Part shown: positions 1 through 19,189 of the stretch, one piece after another
Layout of the letters: each line of letters opens with the position of its first letter
Numbering within the stretch: position 1 is the stretch's first letter
Source: Undaria pinnatifida
Lineage: Eukaryota > Sar > Phaeophyceae > Laminariales > Alariaceae
Length of the DNA stretch: 64,000 nt
NCBI GenBank assembly: GCA_012845835.1
Contig: JABAKD010000019.1
Span: 5,122,994 to 5,186,993, forward strand
Direction of reading: 5' to 3'
The notes under the pieces: model-generated
Seen by the model: the letters and a program-made list of their open reading frames with translations, nothing else
Told to the model about the DNA's origin: nothing
Databases searched by the model: none
Program-made: the position numbers and the translations under genes

Positions 1-1812
1 TGACGACCGAGTTGACACTATAGCCACTCATCGAAGTATCGTCAGACTTGCCGGATAATGACCTGGATGATAAGTAGTCCGTCCACGCTCCGGTTATTGG
101 TGTGATATGTATGCCCCAGCTTGATTCGCTCGCCGTGCGGTGTTTGCCAGCGACAGCTTGCCCCCAAGAACCTACACGAAGTACGAACTAACTCCATAAA
201 TAAAGAATGTATGCTTCTAGTTGTTCCAGCTTGGTTTATGTGGCCCTGATGTCTTAACTTGGTACTGTTAAAATAGAAACGATGTAACGCCAGGCCCCAC
301 CCTTGTGCGACCGAATTACTGAGATGTGTGTCTGTATGTAATGTGTCCCAGGTAACATTCGTACGGTTCGCTCGCTCGCGTAGTTTTGGTAAGCGCGGTG
401 ACAAGACCATAGTATGTGCCTGTGCAACCAGGTATGTGTACGTCCGGTACACCCCAATTGCTCCCCTACTCGTCCCTCGGTCTGGTGGTCATCACGTGTT
501 GTTTGTCGTCATCACGTGTTGTTGCCATTCTTGAACGACTGCATACTTTTTATGTTATGCACCGCATGCTGTATATCAGGTATGTACCTGGTACAGTAGT
601 TCTGTGGACAATGTCCTGGCGTCCGTGAGGCAGTACTGCATAGTTCCTGTACTATGTATACATGCCCGGTGCTCACTACGTTGTGCGAAAAGTTGTGTCT
701 CTCCTGGCTGGTATGACCTATGTCAGTGATATCGTACCCTTGCCATTCACGGATTGATGTGTTTCACCCTGACACGCAAGTAGTCTCTCCTCCTTAGGAT
801 TAGTATGATGTCTTTACGTTAATGGAACCCGGAAATAAATACAATCATAAGTAGACAACAGTGTATATTCTCGTACATTACTACTTCTCGCTTATCTGGT
901 ACACGCCCATCTTGTATACCAGGTATTGTCCTCACTACGCGGACAATTAGTAGTATCATATTCGGGTCGACTCTTCCGATCGCATCCCGTACCAGGCGCA
1001 CACATAATCCGTATTTGAGTAGCATATCAATCGCATATAGACTGTAGTTGTATCATGTCATATTCATAACTGTATCCGTGTATTTCACGACGATGACAGC
1101 ATACATGCATATTTTGCCCCCCCTCACAAAAACGGGGTTTTTTTATCATTTCCACGCACAGGTTGAATAACGTCACGCTGTTGACCCTGGTACAAGCTAC
1201 TTCTAAGTGAAGTCGCCGACCTATATCCTTGATGGGGACACACACCCAGCAATACGCGCGATCCGAGGGGCCACCTGCACTATCTGCATTCTTGGTGGAA
1301 GCTAGTGAAACGGAAATTACTTCCGTGAAAGCTTCCATATGTGAAATTAAAGGTGGGGGACACAGAGTGCCCCCTGCAGGTCTGCCAATTGAGCAGGTCC
1401 TCGGAGAGTACTCACTTTCGTTCCTTCGTAGAGATGTAGCGTTATTTGTTTCCACCAGAGCCCGGAATAGCTTCTGAGATCGGAGGCGCGTGCCTCCGAT
1501 CTAATTCCTAACTTCCCCGAATATAAACCGCCAACCTTATCATACGAAACCCATCCAAATGATCTCAAATTCGGATACCTACAGGCCTTTCGAGGCCGTA
1601 TCTTAACACTAGCCCACCCTGATGAGTCGCATATGCAGAAATATGGGAGATTCGGGGAAACTCCGGTTCTACGAACTAGACCATGAATCGAAGATGCGGC
1701 TCCTCAAACCCCACTCCCACACCTCAAACCGTCTGGCTATGGAGCCAGGAACACGCGAAGAAGAGCCGTAGAAAGAAAAGCAGACCCTACAGCAAGGCAA
1801 TAGTCACCCATC
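1..1812. other. Region without recognisable gene
   Basis: No exon, conserved motif or RNA gene could be supported here; the open frames look random. There is a short hairpin at 1477-1502. One lone piece at about 1313-1345 resembles the GAAGCTTCC satellite at 4.4-4.8 kb. A small TCATCACGTGTTGTT duplication lies near 489-527. Confidence 0.6.
1477..1502. repeat. Perfect hairpin, 11 bp stem
   Basis: AGATCGGAGGC and its exact reverse complement are separated by a 4-base loop (GCGT). It could fold as DNA or RNA. No function is implied by its surroundings. Confidence 0.7.
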
Positions 1813-1815
1813 AAA

Positions 1816-1913
1816 AACCTGCCGTATGCCGCCGGTGTGGCGGGGGGGGCGGAAAAGGCTCTAGAACCTGCCGCATGCCGCCGGTGTGGCGGGGGGGGCA
1901 GGAAAAGCTCTAC
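1816..1913. repeat. 49 bp tandem duplication
   Basis: Two copies about 49 bp long start AACCTGCCGTATGCCGCCGG and AACCTGCCGCATGCCGCCGG, at 1816 and 1865. Each contains a GTGTGGC motif followed by a G8 run. A few substitutions separate them. Confidence 0.85.
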
Positions 1914-2457
1914 GGTAAACCAACCACAGAAAAGGTACTGTGGCGAGGCGAGCCCTCGTCGATATGGAGGGGAGCAGAGGCGCTCACACAAGGGAGAAGT
2001 CATGCGAAAAACCTCCCGCGGGCCATCGGCGAGGCGGGGGGTTAGACGAGGAAACGACGAATACCCGGGATGGAAGGTGTCAACACCTACAGCCCCGCTA
2101 GGGGAGGAAGTGTTTAGACGAAAAAAAAACAAAGCAGAACAAATACAAGACACAAAACATAAAAGAAGACACACAGACCCGTACACTGGTCGCCCCCCGG
2201 CTCTGGGCTGAGGAGGGCGTCGGCAGGGCGAATTGACAAAAAGGCGACAACCCTGCGCCTCAGATAGCGGCGTTTTACCCGAACCCTGACCCGGCACTGA
2301 GCAGGGGGTTCGGCAGGACAGAAAAAAAAATGGAAATAACCGCCCCAAAACTCGACAAAGACCCTCAGGACACTACGAACAACCCAAAGACGAAGACGAA
2401 AAACTCATAACTCAAAAAAAAATGAAGAACTATCGAGGAGCGGTGGTGGCTTGGAAG

Positions 2458-3090
2458 TCAACTGGCCACGGCCGCGCCTCGAGATTCGTCTACGTTTCGT
2501 CGGATTCCCCGAGGAAACGCACTGGCGATGTGAACTTGCAAGCACCAAGAACCTTGTACGGCTCCCGTTGAAGTCGTGTAGCGCGCCGGGGGAAGAGGGA
2601 GTTTAATCGGTCCCGGGTCGTCCAGAAAGCGGACCAGGTATACCTTGTCCTCGGTAGTGCTCGCGCTGATTTTTCCAAGCCACCATAAACCATCGTCTCC
2701 CTTGTACCAAAAGTGGGCTCCCTTAGGGAGTACTGTGTCGTGGTAGCGACGGAGCCAATCGGCGCGGGGAACACAGGCGTAGCCCAGCGCTAGGAAACGT
2801 TCCCCGTTGTTACGGGAGAGTTCACGTTGTGCCGCTCCGATCCGCATTCGGCAGTAAAGGCGGTTGGTTTGGCGGTGCTGGTCCGGGGTTCCGGTCCAAT
2901 AACGCAAGATGTGGGAGCGGGAGAGGTGGAGGTCCATTTCCCGCTCCCAGGACGGTTCGGAGAGTCCCGCCCAATGCGTCTTGTATAGCACCGCGATGAC
3001 GCCACCTCGCCCCCGTACCGACTGATGACCAGTTATCTGCTCCACCTCCAGCCGTTGGAGGGGAGTCGAAACGTCGTCTTGAGTGACGTG
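2458..3090 (-). pseudogene. Chromodomain and Tudor-like C-terminus of Ty3/gypsy pol
   Basis: After a one-base frame change near 3080 the minus strand continues as PYHVTQDDV, then a chromodomain. It includes LEVEQITGHQ, then VLYKTHWAGLSEPSWE, which is the usual YLVKWKGY-type strand and aromatic cage region. A further roughly 100 residues (FWYKGDDGLWWLGKI and VYLVRFLDDPGP) look like a Tudor-type fold found at the end of many stramenopile gypsy elements; that comparison is from memory. Such domains are thought to bind histone tails and steer integration to chromatin. The stop is at 2458. Confidence 0.75.
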
Positions 3091-4244
3091 GTACGGCGGG
3101 GACTTCTTGGAAATTTGTTGAGCACATACTGTGTCAGCCCCCCCGGTAGGTATTTGGGCATGTCCCCGCTGTCGTGGGGGTTGGCACAGGGTTTGCAGCG
3201 CTCGATGGCCACACGCCGACGAGCGTCCGAATCAGGCAGGTCGGAAGGGAGATCCAAATAAAGGAGGTTGCTCCCGAGCGGCGAGCCGTCCGGGGTCTCG
3301 GCAACGGAGCAGGGACCGACGGCCAGGACCTTGTATGGGCCCGTCCAGTTAAGCGCGAGTTTGGCCTTGAGTACCTCGGCGTCGGTATTCGCCTTCACAC
3401 CCTGGCGGATGGTAGAGGCAGAATTGTATACCCATGCCCAACCACCCACAGTGAAGTTAGGGGCTGGACGCAGCGCGTCGGCGAGGGCGGAGTTTCTGCG
3501 GTTAACACGGGAAATGGTGAGGGCGTGGTGTGCGCGGACAATGTCGTTCGCGCGCTTTTGCCGGTCGGTGGCCAAATCGCAATAGGCCAGGTGGTCACGA
3601 GCCAGACTCTGGTGTCCCACGACACCTTTGCGGTCGAAAATCGTCAGGGGGAGCCGTGGGAGTCTGCATATGTGGACCTCGTTGGGCGCCAAACCCGTCG
3701 CCGCGCTGACAGAGTTGTTGTAAGCGAATTCGACGTGGGGCAGATGCAAGTCCCAGTCGTCTTGTCGCTCGTTGACGACCATAGCCAGCATTTGTGCCAT
3801 AGTGTGATTTACCCGCTCAACGCCCCCGTTACAGTTGGGATGGTAGGAGCTTGTAGCAAGCTTGTGCACACCCAACAGCTGATATACAGCTTGTGAAAGC
3901 TTGGAGCAGAACTGCAGTCCATTGTCCGAGAGTATGTTGCGCGGGCACCCCCACAAGGGGATGTATTGGTTCACCAGGATATTGGCTGTACCTTCCGCGG
4001 TGAACTCAGCGGCAGTGACGGGGAACATGTCGGCCCGACGACTGAAGCGATCGTTGAACAGCAGGATGTAGGTGTTGCCTCGTGGTGTGGCCGGAAGGGG
4101 GCCGAAGTAGTCAACACTGACGGCGATACATGGACCTTCCGGCAGAGGCATTGTGATGATGGGCCAGCGGACAGTCAGCCGTGGGGTTTTCCGCTCTTGG
4201 CACTTCAAGCAGTGGCGAAGCCACCACCGGGTGCACACGCTCAT
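3033..4244 (-). pseudogene. Ty3/gypsy integrase core, broken
   Basis: This 403-residue frame holds the CxxC half of the zinc finger (HCLKCQERK, residues 11-19) and an rve integrase core. The catalytic triad is visible: Asp45 in SVDYFGPLP, Asp107 in ILSDNGLQF and Glu143 in GGVERVNHT, giving the D-D-35-E spacing of retroviral-type integrases. An integrase inserts element cDNA into host DNA. The first residues belong to a longer frame upstream: HIKLVDAT is readable before the listed start, preceded by a stop. The last roughly 20 residues are out of frame with the chromodomain that should follow. Ty3/gypsy is clear from the order integrase then chromodomain. Confidence 0.9.
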
Positions 4245-4394
4245 GCCAATCCACCTAATAATTTCACATGTGGCGTCGACGAGCTTGATATGCTATTGTG
4301 GCAGCGTTCTTCCAATCTCTCCGATTTTTTTTTCGTAGCGATTTTGCTTTTGCTTTCCATCGAGCCCACAACCCCTGTTCCTTCTCGGGTGGCT

Positions 4395-4815
4395 TCTCAA
4401 TGGAGGGAGCGCCACTTCCACGAAAGCTTCCATTACTTCCATGAAAGCGTCCATGAAAGCTTCCGTGGAAGTTACTTCCGTGAAAACTTCCATAACTTCC
4501 GCGAAAGCTTCCATTACTTCCATGAAAGCTTCATTGAGTAATGGAAGCTTTCGCGGAAGTTATGAAGCTTTCGTGGAAGTTACTTCCATGGAAGCTTTCG
4601 TGGAAGCTTCCGCGGAAGCTCCCGTGGAAGTTACTTCCGTGGAAGCTTTCATATCTTCCATATCTTCCATGGAAGCTTCCATGGAAGCTTCCACCGCTTC
4701 CATTGCTTCCATGGAAGCTTTCATGGAAGCTTCCATAGCTTCCATATCTTCCATGGAAGCTTCCATGGAAGCGGTGAAAGCTTCCATGGAAGCTTTCACG
4801 AGCTTCCACGCAAAA
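4395..4815. repeat. GAAGCTTCC palindromic satellite
   Basis: About 420 bp of imperfect 9-15 bp repeats built from GGAAGCTTCC and TTCCATGGAA, both self-complementary. Because the units are palindromic, both strands carry long open frames (MEAS-type on either strand). These frames are by-products, not genes. It lies just upstream of the truncated retroelement. Confidence 0.9.
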
Positions 4816-4835
4816 TGCAAGTAGTGCAGGAGACC

Positions 4836-5062
4836 GGCCAAAGGTCGCTGTTTTTTTTCTATTTATGGTACGATTTCGTACCAATGCCTTTCAATCCACC
4901 TGTTTCCAACTACGTTTATCTTTGGTACGAAATCGTACCGGAAACAGTCAAAAGCAGCGACCATTGGCACGAAATCGTACCTGAAGCAAGCAAAACAGTG
5001 ATATTTTAGTACGAAATCGTACCAGAAACAGTCAACAACAGCGACCTTTGGTACGATGCGGC
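4836..5062. repeat. Element with four GGTACGAAATCGTACC palindromes
   Basis: The 16 bp palindrome GGTACGAWWTCGTACC occurs at 4867, 4924, 4966 (one change) and 5008 (one change), with a half copy at 5050. The outer ends are inverted: CCAAAGGTCGCTGTT at about 4838 is matched by AACAGCGACCTTTGG near 5037. This suggests a small TIR element of about 225 bp filled with internal palindromes. Confidence 0.75.
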
Positions 5063-5162
5063 CCCCTAATTCACTTATCCCCTAGGCATAAATCCCAGGT
5101 TCGGTCCCCCAAGGCACCGCTCCCCTAAAAACATTACAACGCGCGGTACAACCAAGGGCACT

Positions 5163-5609
5163 TCAACTTTTCTGGGCTCGGCTCTCTTCGTGAACAAGGG
5201 TGCTCTTTTTGTTCTGCGTTGCGTCTGAGGACGAGACCGTGCTGTCGGAGAGGTTGTTTTGGGGAAACAACGACCCCAGCAACCCGGCGATATCATCTCT
5301 GCTGGGGGGCACATTGACGTTCCTTGCTCCGTTGTGTTCTGCGATGGCGGCGAGTCTGACTGCAACACGGTGAGCTTCCTGGAAGATGAGACGTGCCTGT
5401 GATAGCGACTTTGTCAATGAAGCGCGCTTGTTCCGCCTGTCTCGCGTCTCATGCACGAAAAGATTATCCCACGTATTACTGATTTTGGCGCTCCGCTGTC
5501 TTTCGAATGCCAATGAGTTTCGGCTTGCGTATCGATGATTTGCACGTAATGTTTCATTTCCCGTTTTTCTCCTCCTGCGAAAGAAAGTTGTTTCTGACAC
5601 TGACGCCAA
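5163..5609 (-). CDS. Hypothetical ORF, 148 aa, doubtful
   Basis: An open frame rich in Arg, Ser and Ala. It has a possible amphipathic stretch in the middle (SLSQARLIFQEAHRVAVRL) and a basic N-terminus. I recognise no family. No splice sites or neighbours support it, and a second open frame overlaps it at 5075-5368. It could be chance or a remnant of a repeated element. Confidence 0.2.
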   Translation of the reverse strand: MASVSETTFFRRRRKTGNETLRANHRYASRNSLAFERQRSAKISNTWDNLFVHETRDRRNKRASLTKSLSQARLIFQEAHRVAVRLAAIAEHNGARNVNVPPSRDDIAGLLGSLFPQNNLSDSTVSSSDATQNKKSTLVHEESRAQKS

Positions 5610-6584
5610 TATGTCGCGCGCCCACCGGTGACAATCTGGCAGTGCAGATATTGGTGGCGCTAGTAGCGGTTAGGCCGTGTGAAACTCGCCGTTGCACACG
5701 ACTGTGCAAGTAGAAGATCGACGTGGACTACCGTGTGTGTTGAGACGTGCGATCACGCCCATACGCGGTGATGTATCTCGTTGTAGTCTATGTGGGGGGG
5801 GAACCAAAAACGCGAGAAAAAAGGACGACTACGAAAGATGGCAGAGGGTGGTCGAGGTGGGCGCAACCTTCGTCTATCAGCTTGGTGAGATGCATGCTCA
5901 AAGGATATATAGATGAGCCCCGCGGCGAGTTTTATTGCCCGATTGTCCGGTCACACGGTAGTGGCATTTACTATCGTTTCGACGCACGGCATTTCAACCA
6001 TGCCTGGCATTACCATGTGCTGTGCTGTCAACATTCCCATTAAGGCCTGTGGCTTCTGGGGCATACCGGCATATCCACGGGTTTGCTGCTGGTGTAGGCT
6101 TGCATGTTGTTGCTTGAGCGGTAACATGTTGCCGACGTAGAGACTTGGAACCGGTGGGGACCACTCAGTGCATAAGAATATCCCTTTGCGGTTTCTCAGT
6201 GTTTTTATTCGGGTTCATCTACCGAACCGGGGTGTGCAGCGACGCTGGACCGGGCTCTTGCCTGAACCGGGATCCTGCTGAGTCCAGGGGTGTAGGTGCG
6301 TCGATATGGGTGGCTCGATATGTCGCGACGACACCATGAGCTCCTGCTTAAACCTTATTTTGTGCGCTGTACACCGAACAGAGCAGGAAATACAACGTAG
6401 TTTCGCCACGCACTGCGGTTGACTGGTGTGTAAGGCAGGGCACTAAGGCAGAGGACACCACGAACTGTACGACTAACACACTACTTACAATAATTGTACA
6501 TAATAACTGCACATCCACATACGGACTGCTGGCTCGATTTACCTCACCTTCCAAACCATGGACGACGGGGGGGGAGGGTGCACT
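5610..6584. other. Region without recognisable gene
   Basis: Nothing beyond short random frames was seen on either strand. One G8 run lies near 5792. Confidence 0.5.
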
Positions 6585-6690
6585 CATTCCATGCATGTGG
6601 TACCATAATCCGTCACACCCATCGCATCCCTACAATGCCTACGCGGAGCACGTCGGGTTTTCATCGACCAGGCCATCGAGTGGAGGGGGG
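6585..6690 (+). repeat. G-run-flanked dispersed repeat, copy a
   Basis: First of five copies of a roughly 110 bp family. Shared landmarks are a G run, then TGCACTCATTCCATGC, then ATCGCATCCCTAC, GCGGAGCACGTCGGGTTTTC, and a second G run. This copy is diverged in the middle (the CCGTAGTC block has become CATAATCCG). Confidence 0.75.
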
Positions 6691-7364
6691 TAAAAAGCGC
6701 GGCAACGGCTATACGCTTGATGCAGCTGCCTTGTGTCACCTTCAATTAGGCAGCAATAATCGCCGTAGAGCTACAACAGGTAGCATTCTAGGACGCGAGG
6801 ATTCACAGGATACATCAACAAGTAAACGCTCGCGTGTGACCAGAACCAAAGCTTGAAAGGCGAAAAGAACAACGAAAAAATGGCTTCGTCTCCGGCCTAG
6901 CCCCCTCATGAGGAACGTAGAATGCGTGCGACTGAGGCCTCAAGCACCTCGCAAGCATCAATCTGGTCAAAGTCACAACCCATGCAGTCGTACAATGATT
7001 CCAGTATTATCGCTTCTACACCCGCAAAAAATATAGTTCAGCACAAAATCGAGGGGGTCGTTCCAAAAGGGTTTATGCAAGTAACTTGTCGAAGGAATAG
7101 AGCGCAACCACTGCCACAGCGCCATCACCATGGCTATCATACCCTGGTAGTGCTATACAGTAACCTCAACGTGTGAGCTATTCGGCAGCTACGGTAGTGC
7201 CTCAACGGCGCTAAGGCAAGAACGGCAAAAAAGTCGTAGCTTATGCCACGGTAAACAAAACGGCGAACGCAACTTCAAGCAAGCTGTTCCGCAGGTACGG
7301 CCGTAGTACCGCATAACACCCGTGATCACACACACCCTCCCTGACAAATTCAAAGACTGATTTT

Positions 7365-7612
7365 CTCGACAACGCGCAAAGCGTAAAACGCGGGGAGGAG
7401 GGGCGCGCGATGAGTCTATCGAAAGATCTCGAAAACAACGCGGAAAGCACAACCACGTAAAACCGAGCGATGTGCCCATCGAAAGATCTCAACGACAACG
7501 CGGTTGAGCACAAAACGCATAAAAGGCCGAGCGATGAGTCTATCGAAAGATCTCAACAGCAACGTGGAAAGCACAAACGCGAGCATTGTGCCTATCGAAC
7601 AATCCCAACGAA
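7365..7612. repeat. Tandem repeat, 51-64 bp unit, about four copies
   Basis: Units share TCTATCGAAAGATCTC followed by AACGCGGAAAGCACAA. They begin near 7410, 7470, 7534 and 7585, with a degenerate unit before 7410. No gene is seen here. Confidence 0.8.
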
Positions 7613-7947
7613 GTATTTCCAAAGCCACCGCTTTCGCTTTTTGTGTGTGTTCTCCTCAAAATGGAGAAATACTTGTGGAAGAGCCATAGGAGGGGGGGTG
7701 CTGTCTTGCGTCATATACGTCATCTCAACACCATGTGAACGAGCTGTTCGGCAGCGGTTCAGTCGACCATATCCAGAATGCCGATAGCAGGAGCAACGTT
7801 GTACTCCTCCCGGTAGGCCTTCGTGCGGGCTACGGCCATTCGCATGTGCTCGATCCCTACGTCAAGCTCCGAGTGCCTGCGCAAGAGACGACAAGGAACG
7901 ACACGAGGGAGGACATACGCGCGTGTACGAGGAAGTGGGGGATGCGC

Positions 7948-8058
7948 TCATTTCATGCTTGGCCGTAGTCGTACGAACATAGACCCTCGCATTCCTACAA
8001 GGTCGAGACGGAGCACGTCTAGTTTTCACCACCAAGGCAGGCATCGTGGTTTGAGGGG
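7948..8058 (+). repeat. G-run-flanked dispersed repeat, copy b
   Basis: Clean copy of the family: GGGGG, CTCATTTCATGCTTGGCCGT, AGACCCTCGCATTCCTACAA, GACGGAGCACGTC, GTTTTCACCACC, then a G8 run. Its reverse complement reads VKTRRAPS, the same peptide-like string seen as VETRRAPS from copy d, which is simply shared sequence. Confidence 0.8.
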
Positions 8059-8891
8059 GGGGAAGGAAGCGTGTACGTGACGGTTGTCGGTGCGCATTCC
8101 GCGCTCGTTCTGAGATGATCATCATCAACCGGGGTAGGGTTTCAGGCTCGGTCACAACACCGTATTGTGTATGCTTCCCTATTCACCGTGGACTACACCC
8201 GGGCAGTCGCTTAGAGAAGTACATGAGTACGTTCGGTGTCTGGTGGTGCATTCGTTAGTGGCACGCACACGGCTGAAAGCGTGCAGTTGCGTGTATTTTC
8301 GTCAACACCGCATGATTTTGATAGGTTCCCTCGTGGTCAACCAGAAAAAAGACTGCTTTCAGCGCTTCTTGTCCAACAAAGAAAGACGAAAACAACTTTT
8401 CACAACAAAAAAACTCTGTCCTTGGTCGAGGGAGAGGGAGTTCTGTCTTATCATCGATACTCGTTCGTGACGGCGGAGGCATGCATAGGCGACCAGCAGC
8501 ACACATGCACTCACACTCCAGGTGCGGATGGCTTCCGGTGTCGATCGACCGGAAGGGGCTGCCGAAAGCACGTTCTGCGGTAGCGCCCGCGCGCGTACCA
8601 GGGTACGTCCCGTCGTTCTTCTGCTTGCTCAACACGTGTTGTATCGCAGAAGAGTGCGAAAATACGCGTTGCACTTTTGAGCTCATACACTTTTCACCGA
8701 CGGAGATTGTCAACCGGGTAGCCACACAACACCTTCGAACCAAATGTAACCGGGGGGGGGCATATACCACGTCCGAACCCAATGTGTGTTGCACAGCACC
8801 ATTCGCAAAGCGTCTAGGCCATGAAATTTTTATAGAGGGCCTTTTCGGAGCGTCGGCTCATGGGAGAGGCAGAAAGATCCTCAAGCGAACG
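8059..8891. other. Region without recognisable gene
   Basis: I looked on the minus strand for continuation of the FtsH gene, in particular the HEAGH zinc motif, and found none. Open frames here have no recognisable content. Confidence 0.45.
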
Positions 8892-9152
8892 ACGCGTGCC
8901 ACGACAGAGGTATATGGCACTTTTCGGCTGAAACGTTTTCGTAATAACGATGTCTCCATAACCAAAACTAGTCAGGAAAAAAAGAATTTCATCTATTTCT
9001 TGCATTTTTTTTTCGGTGAAAACCTATCATAATAGGCCATGGGACTGCTCATCGAGTGTACCAGAACTGCAGTTTTTTTTTTTAGCACCGTAAGTGAGAA
9101 ACCTCAGAAAAACCAAAACAAAAAAAAACGCGCCTCTACGGTAGAACGCGTG
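8892..9152 (+). mobile_element. MITE family, copy 1
   Basis: The ends are inverted: ACGCGTGCCACGACAGAGG at the left and CCTCTACGGTAGAACGCGT at the right. Internal landmarks shared with four other copies are TTTTCGGCTGAAACGTTTTC near the left end and AATAGGCCATGGGA in the middle. Length about 260 bp and no coding capacity, so it is a non-autonomous TIR element. Confidence 0.8.
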
Positions 9153-9258
9153 TATTAATAAAAGTATGTCTATCAACAGTCTATCCATAGTGTGCTGCGT
9201 GCGCCAGAAAGACTATGCGTGTTCTGATTACCCCTGCCGCCGCAGGCGCCGTCCGCAC

Positions 9259-17153
<7,895 letters not shown>

Positions 17154-17544
17154 ATCTGAGTCACCTCTCTAGGGAGGGAAAAGGAGAAAGAAAACGTGCG
17201 AAGATTATATACTGGATGAGCAAAAAGAAAACAAAAAACAACACGGTGGAATATCGAAAACAAAAACCACTCGTAGGCAATCGTGGCAAATATTGGGTTC
17301 ATAAACCAAACTCCTAGTGTCAATGGGAAGTAGCACTCCTCCACATCCGATCTACGATACGACGCTTCTGCGCCACTAAGGACGCGTCGTACGAGAGGGG
17401 GGTTAGCACCGTCGAGCGAAAATATATATTTTCGACTGACGGCACCCCTACGCTCGCAGACTGCCCATTTTTTTTTTCGGTTTTCTTTTCGTTCTCATCC
17501 GATGTATTATCTTCGCACTTTTCCTTTCTCTTCCTCCCTCCCAC

Positions 17545-18560
17545 TATAGACGTCGCTCAGATCCAAGGTCACTAACAAACAGGCTCTTATCCCCGCTCCC
17601 CGCTAACGGTACGTGCATTCCTTTTTATCGCGAGAAGACTCCAGCCCTCTTTTCCCTCGTCGACTCGTATCGAATATGCCGTACCGCTGGAGTTTCACGT
17701 TACGATTCGACACACAAGGTCTCCCTTCGGGATGTGGTTGGCTCCAAATCCCTGAGGAGCGGGGTTGCAAGTTAAAAATGGGGACCACAGTATATGCCTA
17801 TGAGCTACACCAGGTACGCAATTTATTTATTTGTTCAACTCTTGAAAACGAAAGAACAAAAAAAAGAGTAACCACCAGCGCAAGCACCCGAGCACGCCAC
17901 GTAACACCGACCAGCCCAGGCCAAACGAGTGTGCAGTCTAGCAGTCCGCATATTTAAACCATGCGAGTTTTCATAGGGTAGTCTGTTCGTTCTTTTTTTT
18001 GTTAAAAGAGATCCACAAGAGGAGATCCTCAGAAAAGTAGACCTTACACCTATCGGAGAATGCGTCTGCTGCACCCTCATGAGAAACTCTGGAGTATAGA
18101 CTATGGGCTGAAAAAAAATAACGAGTGAGCGGAAGGATATCAAGCACACACACCCTTTTTTCAATCGTCATTTTTAATCTCCAGCCAAACCCGTACGTAA
18201 TCGATTTTATTTTACCGTCGGGAACCTTCTGAACAACCCGTTATCGCAGGTATTCATAGGTGCCTTCCCTTCTCCCCCCCGGTACATTCCCTCATTTTTA
18301 CCTCGCATAGGGTTCCAGCCTTCCCACTTTTCGACTTATTTTGCTCGTCGATGTTCGTCGAATTTTGCTTAATCGCTCTCTCGTGCTTTCCACTCGTCAG
18401 TTTCTGCGCACGAAAAAAGTTCCTACCAGCTCGACTAGGCACTCGGTAAGATTCCAACCCACGACCTTGACGCTAGTATGGACGAGACACACATACTGCA
18501 CTGCTACTCCATCTGGGACGCCAACCCGAAATACAAGCGACCCATCGCCAAAAATTCAAT
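17545..18560 (-). repeat. SINE-like sequences, two diverged copies
   Basis: Two segments (17545-17690 and 18245-18560) share blocks with 56325-56612. These are CTCAGATCC.AGGTCAC, TTTTTATCGCGAGAA and CCCTCGTCGACTCG..TCGAAT. The second ends on the minus strand in a tRNA-like stretch with an A-box-like GATGGAGTAGCAG and a B-box-like GTGGGTTGGAATC. This suggests a tRNA-derived SINE family; the cloverleaf is degenerate. Confidence 0.55.
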
Positions 18561-19189
18561 AAACCGCGTGTACATATCACCTCTGAAAGACGGCCACTGC
18601 TGGCGTCTCGCCAAAAGTCGCTAAAAGGTAACTCCGGGAGCGCTCTTCTGAGAGAACAGCAGCGGGAACAAGAAAAACACGTCGGGCAAACGCGGGAAGT
18701 CGGAGGAGTCAAGAGGGCGTGGTGCGAGGCATATATAGCGTGTTTGCGAGATACCAAATGTGGTTGGGCAGGAGTTGGTTCGGAAGACACATAACACTAC
18801 TAGTAGTATTGAAACCGTCGAAAGTCACAATCCAAGGCCAATCCAAGCCACCAAAATCAGTGAAAAAATATGGAAGAAATATGTTTTCCTACCATTTTTT
18901 ATCTTCTAATCTAATTTTCTCGTGGGTTGGCTGTCCTTTGGTTAAGATGTCCATCGGTGTCAATATTAATTTTTTATTTTTCTCCCCCAAGAGAGGTTGG
19001 GAACTCGCAAAATAACCTATTCCTAATACTGGGAATTCCTATTACTGGAAATAGGTGTCAAATACTACGAAAAGGGCTGGTCCATACGACGCAATCAATA
19101 CCCAAGACACTTACCGAGCATACGTACAAAGAGCAGAAGAAAAGAGATATTGATCGACCCGTAAATTTAATGTGTCCAGGGCGAACTCA
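18561..19189. other. Region without recognisable gene
   Basis: A low-GC stretch (about 18,780-19,060) contains repeated CAATCCAAG and a TATTACTGGAAATAGG-type partial repeat. No exon could be supported. Confidence 0.5.

Larger units (their letters stand above)
2458..4340 (-). mobile_element. Truncated Ty3/gypsy retrotransposon, integrase end of pol
   Basis: On the minus strand the order is the remnant of an integrase zinc finger, the integrase core, a chromodomain and a Tudor-like segment, which is the 3' end of a chromovirus-type pol gene. Gag, protease, reverse transcriptase and RNase H are absent. Upstream of the zinc finger the frame meets a stop near 4295 and then an A-rich stretch and the GAAGCTTCC satellite, so the 5' part is cut off. 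I could not define LTRs. A frameshift near 3075-3095 separates the core from the chromodomain, so the copy is dead. Confidence 0.85.

Noticed and set aside
4441-4884. MEAS-type frames on both strands
   Set aside because: Translation of the palindromic GAAGCTTCC satellite, equally open on either strand.
1-9258. M41 protease exon (HEAGH) for the FtsH gene
   Set aside because: I looked on the minus strand for HEAGH and TIIPRG-type codons and found none I could support.
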